A stretch of DNA of 10,451 nt from an uncultured Erysipelotrichaceae bacterium (GTDB lineage Bacteria > Bacillota_I > Bacilli_A > RFN20 > CAG-288): the NCBI GenBank assembly GCA_902771745.1, contig CACXYG010000011.1:1-10451 (forward strand), read 5' to 3'. The position numbers and the translations under genes were made by a program. A model generated the notes under the pieces. That model saw only the letters and a program-made list of their open reading frames with translations. It made no database searches and was not told the origin of the DNA. This document shows positions 1 through 7,828 of the stretch, piece by piece (the first letter of the stretch is position 1; each line of letters starts with the position of its first letter).

Positions 1-450
1 GAACTGGAAATGACATATAGAAAATATCATTCTGAAGGTTTTGAAATACTCGATTTCCCTTGTAATCAATTCCATGGTCAAGCGCCAGAAACTGATAAAG
101 AAATCAATGAATTCTGTATGATGAATTATCATACAACCTTTAAACGATTTAAAAAGGTGGAAGTAAATGGTGAACATGCAGAACCTCTCTTCCTCTATCT
201 CCAGAAAAAGAAAAAGTTCCTGGGTTTTGATCCTTCCAACCCACTTTCAGGTGTCATCGCCTCCATTCATATCAAGCAAGGACCCGGTTGGGAAGAAGAT
301 AACAGCATCAAGTGGAACTTCACCAAGTTCTTAGTCGACCGCAATGGTAAAGTGGTCAAACGTTTTGAATGCACCGCCAAGCAAAAAGATATCGAACATG
401 CTATTGAACATGTCATCGATACACAATTGGAGGATGAAAGCCATGTATAA
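1..450 (+). CDS. Glutathione peroxidase family protein, thiol (Cys) type, 5'-truncated by window edge
   Basis: Reduces hydroperoxides in the cytosol; bacterial members usually take electrons from thioredoxin rather than glutathione. The frame is open to base 1, and the visible residues before the first ATG (ELE, then MTYRKY) match the family's 'ELE-x-LY-x-KY' helix. The gene therefore starts upstream, and the ATG at 10 is internal. The N-terminal 30-40 residues carrying the peroxidatic Cys are missing from view. Visible family marks are FPCNQF with the catalytic-site Gln (67-69), a Cys at 115-117 in 'NEFCMMNY' at the position of the resolving Cys of yeast Gpx3, and WNFTKFLVDRNG with the catalytic Trp (313-315) and Asn (316-318). 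The insert before WNF (about bases 220-300) is seen in many clostridial-type members. The stop overlaps the next gene by 8 bases, implying cotranscription. Family call is sure; electron donor is inferred. Confidence 0.93.
   Translation, partial: ELEMTYRKYHSEGFEILDFPCNQFHGQAPETDKEINEFCMMNYHTTFKRFKKVEVNGEHAEPLFLYLQKKKKFLGFDPSNPLSGVIASIHIKQGPGWEEDNSIKWNFTKFLVDRNGKVVKRFECTAKQKDIEHAIEHVIDTQLEDESHV
429..433 (+). promoter_or_regulatory. Ribosome-binding site deciding the esterase start
   Basis: GGAGG lies inside the last codons of the peroxidase gene. It abuts the ATG at 434 with no spacer, but sits 9 bases before the ATG at 443, a normal distance. This favours 443 as the start over 434 and over the far-upstream in-frame ATG at 344, which would overlap the peroxidase gene by more than 100 bases. 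Confidence 0.7.
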
Positions 451-1387
451 CCCTATTAAGCGTTATCTTCAGGGAAAGGCCCATGTTGGTAGAGTCGGGT
501 ATCGTTTTGCGGCTTTTATCTTCAAAACTGTCACCACTCACCTAGATAACAAGAGATTAAAGCAGCAAAAGGATAACCACGAAGACCTTCACATCAGCAA
601 AGATTTAGCTTATATCAACGATAAAAATCGTTATCATCTTTTGGATGTCTATGAACGCAAGGATAAAACAGGAAAAGAACCGGTCATCCTTGTCATTCAT
701 GGCGGTGGTTTGATGTATGGAGATAAAGACCTCAACCGCTATTCCAATATGGAATTATGCCGTCGCGGTTATACGGTCGTTGCTATCTCTTATCCACTTG
801 CCCCGAAAGTTACCTTCTATGATCAGATTCATGACTGCTTTAACGCCCTAGAATGGATGGACACTCATCAAGAAGAATACCATTTTGATATGAATAAACT
901 CTTCTTATGGGGCGATAGTGCCGGTGGATTATTATCCTTTAGTCTTGCCAGCATCAATAATCAGATAGACTTGCAAAAGAAATTCAACCTCAGTCTACCA
1001 AAGCCATATCACATCAAAGGCCTTGGTTTGATTTCTAGTATGAAGTCGGTAGAAAGAGATGACAACTCGGGTGTTATTTATAGAGTTGCTATAAAAAGAA
1101 AACAAAAGGAACTTGGATGTTATGAATTTCTTTGTGATATGAGTAAATCTTTACATAAAGAGTCTATGGTTCCTGCGATTATCACCACCTCTGATTTAGA
1201 TATGATCAAACCAGACCCAGTGATTTTAGATGAGATTTATACTCGTGAAGATGTGCCTCATATCTATTTAGATTATCAAAGCAAAGAACATCAGCTAGAA
1301 CATGTCTTCCCTATTCTTTATCCGCACTACAAAGAGAGCCAAGAAGTCTTCAATAAAGCGGATGAATTCTTTAAATCTTTAATCTAG
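443..1387 (+). CDS. Alpha/beta-hydrolase, HSL-type (family IV) esterase/carboxylesterase
   Basis: A 314-residue predicted cytosolic esterase hydrolysing an unknown ester. The fold-3 hydrolase marks are all present. The oxyanion-hole motif HGGG is at residues 86-89, the nucleophile elbow GDSAGG at 157-162 has Ser159, a candidate acid is Asp251 or Asp253 in 'TTSDLD', and a candidate His is 283 or 287 in 'SKEHQLEHVF'. The spacing Ser-Asp about 92 and Asp-His about 32 residues fits the family. Residues 1-60 are basic and lack a clear signal peptide; a short hydrophobic patch near 19-26 (FAAFIF) might touch a membrane. The start at 443 is chosen from the GGAGG 9 bases upstream. The gene overlaps the peroxidase gene by 8 bases, so translation is probably coupled. 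Substrate cannot be read from the sequence; the pairing with a peroxidase suggests lipid esters only weakly. Confidence 0.88.
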   Translation: MYNPIKRYLQGKAHVGRVGYRFAAFIFKTVTTHLDNKRLKQQKDNHEDLHISKDLAYINDKNRYHLLDVYERKDKTGKEPVILVIHGGGLMYGDKDLNRYSNMELCRRGYTVVAISYPLAPKVTFYDQIHDCFNALEWMDTHQEEYHFDMNKLFLWGDSAGGLLSFSLASINNQIDLQKKFNLSLPKPYHIKGLGLISSMKSVERDDNSGVIYRVAIKRKQKELGCYEFLCDMSKSLHKESMVPAIITTSDLDMIKPDPVILDEIYTREDVPHIYLDYQSKEHQLEHVFPILYPHYKESQEVFNKADEFFKSLI

Positions 1388-1388
1388 T

Positions 1389-1408
1389 AAGCACTTTATT
1401 GCGCTTTT
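1389..1408 (+). terminator. Weak or degenerate intrinsic terminator after the esterase gene
   Basis: AAGCAC (1389-1394) pairs with GCGCTT (1401-1406) over a 6-base loop. One A-C mismatch interrupts the stem, and only four T follow. It sits one base after the stop, like the strong terminator at 8316-8338, but is much weaker, so read-through into rimO is plausible. Confidence 0.35.
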
Positions 1409-1416
1409 CATGCCTT

Positions 1417-1445
1417 TTGATTGCTTTAAATTTTCTTTATATATA
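1417..1445 (+). promoter_or_regulatory. Candidate sigma-A promoter for the rimO operon
   Basis: A -35-like TTGATT (1417-1422), a 17-base spacer and a -10-like TATATA (1440-1445) lie in the AT-rich gap before rimO. An overlapping TATAAA begins at 1442. The start of transcription would fall near 1452, leaving a leader of about 40 bases with AAGGAG (1480-1485) eight bases before the ATG. This is a pattern match only; AT-rich gaps often give such matches. Confidence 0.45.
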
Positions 1446-1493
1446 AAATATATAAACTGCTTTTATATCGTCTTAATGTAAGGAGTGTAAGAT

Positions 1494-2798
1494 ATGAATA
1501 TTGGAATCGTTTCTCTTGGCTGTGCCAAGAATCAAGTCGACTTAGAAGAAATCTTAGCTTATTTAAAACGCAACGGTTTTGAGACTGTCTCTGATCCTGA
1601 ATTAGCAGACATGATCATCATCAACACCTGCGGATTTATCGATGCTGCGAAAAAGGAATCTATCGATGCTATCTTAGACATGATCCAGTATGAAAAACCT
1701 GTCATTGTCACTGGTTGTCTTGCCACTCGTTATCTTGAAGACCTCAAGAAGGAAATTCCGGAAGTAGCCTTATGGATTCCAATTGAAGAATATAAAAACT
1801 TCGGCAAGTTATTCCAGCCTCTTGTCAAAGATAGAGTCTTGAAAGGTGAGATTGACCCAACCAAACGCGTCTTCATCTCTCCTGAAAGAGAAGCCTATTT
1901 GAGAATCTCAGATGGTTGTAATAACTTCTGTACATTCTGTGCCATCCCTCATATCAGAGGTCGTTTCAAGTCTGTCCCCTTTGAAACCTTAAAGCAGGAA
2001 CTCGACATGATGGATGAAAACAACATCCGCGCCTTAACCGTCATCTCGCAGGACACTTCCATGTATGGAAGAGACCTCAAGACGATCGATTTAACCGGAC
2101 TTACCAAGGAAATCATCAAGCATAAGAACTTTGACTTTGTCAAACTCATGTATCTCTATCCTGATGAAGTTCCAGAAGAATTGATTGACTTATTTGCTTC
2201 TGATTCTAACCTGACTCCTTACTTTGACTTGCCCGTTCAGCATTTTGCGGATCACGTCTTAAAGAGAATGGGTAGAAGAGGCAGTGAACAGGACATCATC
2301 GATCTGATTGCTCGCTTCAGAAAGAAAGTTCCTGAAGCAATCTTGAGAACGACCATCATGGTTGGCTTCCCTGGTGAAACGGAGGAAGACTTCCAGGAAT
2401 GTCTCAAGCAGATCAAGGAGGTGAAGTTTGACCATCTCGGTTGCTTCATGTTCTGTCCTGAAGAAGGAACCCCAGCCGCCTTATTCAAGGATCAGGTTCC
2501 GGAAGAAGTCAAACTTGCGCGATATAACGCGATTATGAAAGAGCAAAAGAAGGTCTCCTATCAGTTGAACAAGAAACGCATCGGCAAAACCTACAAGTGT
2601 CTTGTCACCAACTATAACGAAGAAGACTTCACTTATGATTGTATTTGCAACCTCTATGCTCCGGACGATATCGACGGCAAGATGAGACTCTATTCCAAGA
2701 TCGACATCAAGCCAGGTGATTTAGTCGAAGCGAAAGTTGTCAACGCCCTCGTCTACGATTTAGATGCTGAGGTAACCAAAATCATCAGAAAGGCTTAA
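1494..2798 (+). CDS. rimO: Ribosomal protein S12 methylthiotransferase RimO
   Basis: A radical-SAM enzyme that adds a methylthio group to the conserved Asp of ribosomal protein S12. It is 434 residues, the normal family length. The N-terminal UPF0004 domain has the three ligands for the second iron-sulfur cluster, Cys10, Cys46 and Cys75. The radical-SAM CxxxCxxC is Cys142, Cys146 and Cys149 in 'DGCNNFCTFCAIP', followed by the IRGRFKS stretch. 'QDTSMYGRD' follows at about 187-196. A C-terminal TRAM domain, about 365-432, includes 'APDDIDG' and 'VYDLDAEV'. The opening 'SLGCAKNQVD' and the S12-type TRAM favour RimO over the tRNA enzyme MiaB. The usual VDSE is VDLE here. AAGGAG lies 8 bases before the start. 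It heads a run of five close genes, followed after 3 bases by the first ABC gene. Confidence 0.95.
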   Translation: MNIGIVSLGCAKNQVDLEEILAYLKRNGFETVSDPELADMIIINTCGFIDAAKKESIDAILDMIQYEKPVIVTGCLATRYLEDLKKEIPEVALWIPIEEYKNFGKLFQPLVKDRVLKGEIDPTKRVFISPEREAYLRISDGCNNFCTFCAIPHIRGRFKSVPFETLKQELDMMDENNIRALTVISQDTSMYGRDLKTIDLTGLTKEIIKHKNFDFVKLMYLYPDEVPEELIDLFASDSNLTPYFDLPVQHFADHVLKRMGRRGSEQDIIDLIARFRKKVPEAILRTTIMVGFPGETEEDFQECLKQIKEVKFDHLGCFMFCPEEGTPAALFKDQVPEEVKLARYNAIMKEQKKVSYQLNKKRIGKTYKCLVTNYNEEDFTYDCICNLYAPDDIDGKMRLYSKIDIKPGDLVEAKVVNALVYDLDAEVTKIIRKA

Positions 2799-2801
2799 CG
2801 C

Positions 2802-4655
2802 ATGATCTTCGGAAAATATATCAACGAATACTACAAAAAATACTGGTATCTATTTGTTGCTGTGTTTACCGCTGATATCATTGTCGATTTGTTGCAATTA
2901 CTGCTTCCGCTCATTATCGGTAATATCGTATCAGCGATTCAACGCCCCAACTTAGCAGAACCTTATTCCTTTTCTCTCTTAAGACCAATATTCGGTTTTA
3001 AAGGCGGATTTGTTCTCTCCGCTAGTGAAACCATACCGTTTTATCAAACAGACTTCTTCATCACCTTGCTTTTGATTGGTTCCATTGGTGCAATCATCTT
3101 CTTAGGTCGTATGGGTTGGAGATTCTTCTCGGCGCATATCGCTGCGAATATCGAAAGAGATTTAAGAACAAAGATGTTTGCCCATATTCAGACGATGTCT
3201 TTGTCTTATTACAATCAGAAGAAGGTGGGTGGTTTACTCTCTTTCTTCACTTATGATCTTCAGACCATCAAGCAGTGCTTTACCGATGGTATGATTTTCA
3301 TCACCGATTTATTGGTCTTAGGTACGACTTCCTTCACCTTGATGTCTATCATGTCCTGGCAGATGACTTTGTACACTGCCATTCCTTTGGTCGCCTTTAT
3401 CGTCTTTGGCGGATTCATCGGTAGAGGCGAAGCAAAAAGATATAAAATCTCCAGTGATGCTTTTGAAGATTTATCCGATTTTACGGAAGAAAATCTTCAG
3501 GGCTTTTCCGTTGTCAAAGCTTTCTTGAAAGAGAAAGCCAGAATCAAATCCTTCAAGGGTTTATCTAAGAGTGCAGAAGTCAAATCCATCAACTACTTAC
3601 GTTTCTCTTCTTTGATTGAGTGCGGTATCAACATCTTCTTAGCCATCACCTTCTTTGTCTTATACTTGCTTGCTGGTAACGCCATCTTGGATAACTCTCT
3701 TCCATTTGCTGGTTCGGTTACCGATACTGGTAGATTATTAACCTATGTCGGTTATTATGATGCCTTGATCTGGCCGATGATCGCTGGTGGTATGTTGATT
3801 GACTTGGTCTCCAGAGGTTCTGGTGCCAGACGTAGAATTGCCGATATTCTCGATGCCAAGCAGGACATCGTTGATGAAGAAAACGCAAGACACACCGAAT
3901 TAAAAGGTCGAGTGGAATTCAAGAATCTCTCCTTTACCTATCCCGATGGTGATGTGCCAGTCTTAAAAGATATCTCGTTTGTTGCAGAACCTGGTATGAG
4001 CGTTGGTATCATCGGTCGTACCGGCAGTGGTAAATCCACTCTTGTCTCTCTTCTTCCAAAGTTATTCAACTTACCAAAGGGTATGTTATATATCGATGAT
4101 TGTGACATCATGGATTGGCAGAAGAAAGATTTAAGAGAAAACACCGGTTATGTCTTACAAGAAGGTTTCCTCTTCTCCGGTTCTGTCAAAGAGAACATCG
4201 CGTTCTCCGAAAAAGAACCTGGTGAAATGGACTTTGAACGAGTCAGAAAATCCGCCAGTTTCGCCAATGTCGATAAAGACATCATGGAATTTGTCAATCA
4301 GTATGATACTGTTGTCGGTGAAAAAGGTGCCACCTTATCAGGTGGTCAGAGACAAAGAGTCTCAATTGCCAGAGCCATCTATAAAGATCCATCCATGCTC
4401 ATCTTAGATGACTCTCTCAGCGCGGTTGACGCCGATACCGAAAAAGCCATTCTTGCCAACATCAAATCCCGAGAGAAAAAGTTGACGACGTTTATCATCG
4501 CTCATCGCATCTCCGCCATTGAGACTTGTGATCTCATCTTGGTTTTGGATAACGGTAAGCTTGTCGGTAAAGGAAAGCATGATGAGTTATACAAGTCCTG
4601 TGCCCTTTATCATGACTTATGTGAATTGCAGAAGTTAGAAAAGGAGGTCAACTAG
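2802..4655 (+). CDS. ABC exporter half-transporter, subunit with degenerate Walker B (BmrC/TM287-like)
   Basis: A 617-residue membrane ATPase: a six-helix type IV exporter domain followed by a nucleotide-binding domain. Hydrophobic stretches lie near 16-44, 84-105, 163-205, 269-295 and 312-336. An extended loop (about 46-82) sits between the first two helices. Nucleotide-binding marks are A-loop Tyr380, Walker A GRTGSGKS (405-412), Q-loop 'YVLQEGFLFSG', canonical signature LSGGQ (512-516), Walker B MLILDD with Asp537 where a catalytic Glu is usual, and switch His568. The Glu-to-Asp change marks the degenerate-site partner of a heterodimer, and the next gene supplies the complementary subunit. 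The start follows rimO by 3 bases; AGAAAGG (2787-2793) is a usable ribosome-binding site 8 bases upstream. Multidrug or lipid-like export is the family expectation; the cargo is not visible. Confidence 0.93.
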   Translation: MIFGKYINEYYKKYWYLFVAVFTADIIVDLLQLLLPLIIGNIVSAIQRPNLAEPYSFSLLRPIFGFKGGFVLSASETIPFYQTDFFITLLLIGSIGAIIFLGRMGWRFFSAHIAANIERDLRTKMFAHIQTMSLSYYNQKKVGGLLSFFTYDLQTIKQCFTDGMIFITDLLVLGTTSFTLMSIMSWQMTLYTAIPLVAFIVFGGFIGRGEAKRYKISSDAFEDLSDFTEENLQGFSVVKAFLKEKARIKSFKGLSKSAEVKSINYLRFSSLIECGINIFLAITFFVLYLLAGNAILDNSLPFAGSVTDTGRLLTYVGYYDALIWPMIAGGMLIDLVSRGSGARRRIADILDAKQDIVDEENARHTELKGRVEFKNLSFTYPDGDVPVLKDISFVAEPGMSVGIIGRTGSGKSTLVSLLPKLFNLPKGMLYIDDCDIMDWQKKDLRENTGYVLQEGFLFSGSVKENIAFSEKEPGEMDFERVRKSASFANVDKDIMEFVNQYDTVVGEKGATLSGGQRQRVSIARAIYKDPSMLILDDSLSAVDADTEKAILANIKSREKKLTTFIIAHRISAIETCDLILVLDNGKLVGKGKHDELYKSCALYHDLCELQKLEKEVN

Positions 4656-4659
4656 TTTT

Positions 4660-6495
4660 ATGGAAAACGAAGAAATTGAATTAAAACAGTACTCCTTGAA
4701 GGATGCTTCTGTCTTGAAGAGACTTCTCTTCTATATCAAGCCATATATGAAATGGTTTGTCGCTATCATTCTTCTTGATGTCTTTGTCAATGCCGCCTTC
4801 AACATGGATCCTCTCATCGTCCGTTTCTTGATCGACAGTTTAACGGCTGCCAGCAATGGTCAAATACCTAAGGAACAGGCCTTCCAGTTCTTGATGATCA
4901 TGGTCATGTTCGATGTCGCCTTATGGATCTTTGCTGGTTTTGGTGGCTTCTATGTCAATCTCTCCTTAAAGAAGATTGGTCAGAAAGTCGTTAAGGATAT
5001 GAGAGATGATCTTTTCTCTCATGTCTTATCCCTCTCTTTAGCAGACTTAAGAAAACTCCAAATCGGTTCTTATGTCACACGTATCACCAACGATACTCAG
5101 AACATCTCCATGCTCTTTAGTGATATCGCACCTCAAGTCTTAAGAGCCGTCTTGTCCTTGACCATCATCATGGTCACCACCTTTGCCTCTACTGGTTTCT
5201 ACGGATTTATCTTCTTAGCCTATGTCCCAATCGTCTTCACCTTATCCTTCTTCTTCAACAGACAATCCCGTAAATACTATCGTGCTGAAAAGAAGTGTGT
5301 TTCCGAAATGAACTCCTTCTTAAGTGAAGCCTTCCAGGGTGTCAAGGTCACCAAGACCTACAACAGAGAAGACAAGAAACAAAAAGAATTCCTCGTCAAA
5401 AACAACAATATCCGCACCGCCTTTGTCAAATCTCAGAACTTATTCGCCTTCTATTACCCTTTCATGTATCTGCTTCAGATCTCCTGTGTCGTCATCCTCT
5501 TTAGCACCATCATTCCAAATATCGATGGTCATATCATCACCATTGGTATCTTCCAGATGCTCTTCCAGTATTCCACCCAGTTCTTCCAGCCGATCCAGAC
5601 CATCACCCAATTGATGAACATGCTTCAGCAGACCATCTCCAGTGCCGAGCGTATCATCGTCGTTGAGAATGAAAAAGAAGAATCTCAGGACAACGTGGAA
5701 GAGTTGATCGATGTCCCTTCCTTCAAGGGTAAGATTGAATTCAAGCATGTCTACTTTGCCTATGAAGGTGATGACTATGTCTTAAAGGATGTCTCTTTTG
5801 TCATCAACCCTGGTGAAACTGCCGCCTTTGTCGGTGCCACCGGCGCTGGTAAATCTACAATCATCTCTTTAATCTCTAGAACTTATGAAATCAATTCTGG
5901 TGAAATCCTGATTGATGATGTTCCTCTTCAGAAATATACCCTGACTTGTTTAAGACGTAATATCGGTATGATGTTACAAGATGTCTTCATCTTCTCTGGT
6001 AACATCAAAGACAACGTTTCTCTTGGTAATGAAGAAGTCAGTGATCAGGAGATCAAAGACGCTTGTGAATATGTCGGTGCTGATCATTTCATCAAAGAAT
6101 TACCCTATGGTTATGAGACCAAGGTCTCCGAAAGAGGTGAAAACTTCTCTGCTGGTCAAAGACAGCTCATCTCCTTTGCCAGAACCATCGTCTATCATCC
6201 TTCGCTTGTCTTATTAGATGAGGCGACTGCCAACATCGATACGGAGACAGAAAACATCATCCAGTCCTCTTTAGAGAAGATGAGAAGCATCGGTACGATG
6301 ATCATCGTCGCGCACAGATTATCCACGATTAAAAATGCGAATGTGATTTTTGTCGTCAATAAAGGTAGAATAATAGAACACGGAAATCATCAAGAACTTC
6401 TCAAATTAAAAGGAAACTACTATAATTTATATCGGTTGCAGAATATGGAGAAGAATTTGGGCAACAATAAGGAGTCTACATATGAGAACGATTAA
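4660..6495 (+). CDS. ABC exporter half-transporter, catalytic subunit with deviant signature (BmrD/TM288-like)
   Basis: A 611-residue partner of the preceding exporter subunit with the same layout: a cytosolic N-terminus, six helices across about 32-330 and a C-terminal ATPase domain. Walker A is GATGAGKS (392-399), the signature is FSAGQ (496-500) instead of LSGGQ, Walker B ends LLDE with catalytic Glu521, and the switch His is 552. In a head-to-tail dimer this Walker B faces the partner's normal LSGGQ to make the active site, while FSAGQ faces the partner's Asp537 site. FSxGQRQLxSFAR is the usual form in the BmrD/LmrD-type subunit. AAGGAGG (4641-4647) lies 12 bases before the ATG, slightly long. 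The gap to the upstream gene is 4 bases, and the last 14 bases overlap cysS. The heterodimer call is strong; the substrate is unknown. Confidence 0.93.
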   Translation: MENEEIELKQYSLKDASVLKRLLFYIKPYMKWFVAIILLDVFVNAAFNMDPLIVRFLIDSLTAASNGQIPKEQAFQFLMIMVMFDVALWIFAGFGGFYVNLSLKKIGQKVVKDMRDDLFSHVLSLSLADLRKLQIGSYVTRITNDTQNISMLFSDIAPQVLRAVLSLTIIMVTTFASTGFYGFIFLAYVPIVFTLSFFFNRQSRKYYRAEKKCVSEMNSFLSEAFQGVKVTKTYNREDKKQKEFLVKNNNIRTAFVKSQNLFAFYYPFMYLLQISCVVILFSTIIPNIDGHIITIGIFQMLFQYSTQFFQPIQTITQLMNMLQQTISSAERIIVVENEKEESQDNVEELIDVPSFKGKIEFKHVYFAYEGDDYVLKDVSFVINPGETAAFVGATGAGKSTIISLISRTYEINSGEILIDDVPLQKYTLTCLRRNIGMMLQDVFIFSGNIKDNVSLGNEEVSDQEIKDACEYVGADHFIKELPYGYETKVSERGENFSAGQRQLISFARTIVYHPSLVLLDEATANIDTETENIIQSSLEKMRSIGTMIIVAHRLSTIKNANVIFVVNKGRIIEHGNHQELLKLKGNYYNLYRLQNMEKNLGNNKESTYEND

Positions 6496-7825
6496 GCTAT
6501 ACGATACTTACCAGGGTAAGTTAAGAGAATTTAAACCCATCGATGAAAAAGAAGTCGACATCTACTATTGTGGTCCGACCGTCTATAACTATGTTCACCT
6601 GGGTAATTTCAGACCAACTGTCACTTTTGATTTGTTGACCCGTTTCTTAAAAGCCGAAGGTTATGATGTCAAATGCGTCTCTAACTATACTGATATCGAT
6701 GATAAGATCATCAAGCAGGCCAAGTTAGAAAACAAGACCGAAAAAGAGCTCTCTGAGTTCTATATCAAAGCCTATGAAGATTGTTTAGATAAACTCAACA
6801 TCCTTCCCTTATACAATCATCCAAAAGCCAGCGAATACATCACCAAGATGGCTGACTTCATCAAAGATCTAGAAGATAACGGCACTGCCTATCAGGGTGG
6901 TGATGACATCTATTTCTCTGTCGAAAGCGATCCGAAATACGGTTCCTTATCCAAGCAGAAAATCGATGATCTCGTCTCTGGTGCAAGAATTGATGTCAAC
7001 ACCAACAAGAAGAATCCGTTAGACTTCGCCTTATGGAAATTAACCGATGATGATGGTATCAAGTTTGATACTTCTGTCGGTAGAGGAAGACCAGGCTGGC
7101 ATACCGAATGTGTCGTCATGGTCAACAATGTCTTCAAGAAGACTTTGATTGATATTCACGGTGGCGGATTCGATTTGAAATTCCCACACCATGAAAATGA
7201 AATCGCCCAATCCGAAGCTCACAATCACACCCAGCTTGCCAATTATTGGATGCACTGCGGTTTCCTTCTTACCAACGGCGTCAAGATGTCCAAGTCTTTG
7301 GGTAATTCCATCCTTGCCAAGGATGTCTTAGAAAGACATTCTGGTAACGCCATCCGTCTCTTCTTCCAGACCACTCACTATAGAGCGCCTGTCAACTACA
7401 CCGAAGAAAATCTCAACGCGATGGATAAGTTAGCCGCTAAGTATGAAAACTCTTTAAAGAGAGCAAGTGTCACCTTGCAGTTGAATAACATCCCTGCTGG
7501 TACTCGTATTGCCTCTGACTATGAAGAATACATGAACGCCTTAGCCAATGACTTAAATGTTGCTAACGCTCTTTCTGTCATCGATAGAGAAGTGAAAGAA
7601 ATCAACTCTCTTTCCGCTAAGAAAGATGGTGATATGTCTCGCCTTGCTGACTTAGTTGCTACCATCAGCGAACTCTATGATATTTTAGGCTTAAGATTTA
7701 ATCTCCCTGTCATCGGTGATGAAGAAAGAAAGCTTCTTGCTGACTTCAACCTTGCCAGAGAAAACAAAGACTATACCAAATCTGATGAATTAAGACCAAT
7801 ATTAATGCAAAAAGGATTATTGTAA
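6482..7825 (+). CDS. cysS: Cysteinyl-tRNA synthetase
   Basis: Charges tRNA-Cys with cysteine in the cytosol. It is a class I synthetase of 447 residues. The HIGH motif appears as HLGN (39-42) and KMSKS is intact at 268-272. Zinc ligands match E. coli CysRS: Cys30 (YYCGPTVY), Cys210 (GWHTEC), His236 and Glu240 (FPHHENE). The helical C-terminal region ends abruptly after 'SDELRPILMQKGLL', so the usual final 12-16 residues (the LEDTxQGTRW-like tail of B. subtilis and E. coli enzymes) are absent. The start is firm: AAGGAG (6469-6474) lies 7 bases before the ATG, which sits inside the end of the second ABC gene (14-base overlap). That leaves no room for its own leader or T-box, so expression should depend on the operon and on coupled translation. 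Confidence 0.96.
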   Translation: MRTIKLYDTYQGKLREFKPIDEKEVDIYYCGPTVYNYVHLGNFRPTVTFDLLTRFLKAEGYDVKCVSNYTDIDDKIIKQAKLENKTEKELSEFYIKAYEDCLDKLNILPLYNHPKASEYITKMADFIKDLEDNGTAYQGGDDIYFSVESDPKYGSLSKQKIDDLVSGARIDVNTNKKNPLDFALWKLTDDDGIKFDTSVGRGRPGWHTECVVMVNNVFKKTLIDIHGGGFDLKFPHHENEIAQSEAHNHTQLANYWMHCGFLLTNGVKMSKSLGNSILAKDVLERHSGNAIRLFFQTTHYRAPVNYTEENLNAMDKLAAKYENSLKRASVTLQLNNIPAGTRIASDYEEYMNALANDLNVANALSVIDREVKEINSLSAKKDGDMSRLADLVATISELYDILGLRFNLPVIGDEERKLLADFNLARENKDYTKSDELRPILMQKGLL

Positions 7826-7828
7826 TTT

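Noticed and set aside
344..442. Longer start for the esterase at 344 (or at 434)
   Set aside because: It would overlap the well-conserved end of the peroxidase gene by over 100 bases and lacks a ribosome site; the ATG at 434 directly abuts GGAGG with no spacer.
6380..6481. T-box or cysteine-responsive leader before cysS
   Set aside because: cysS begins inside the second ABC gene, so there is no non-coding leader to hold one.
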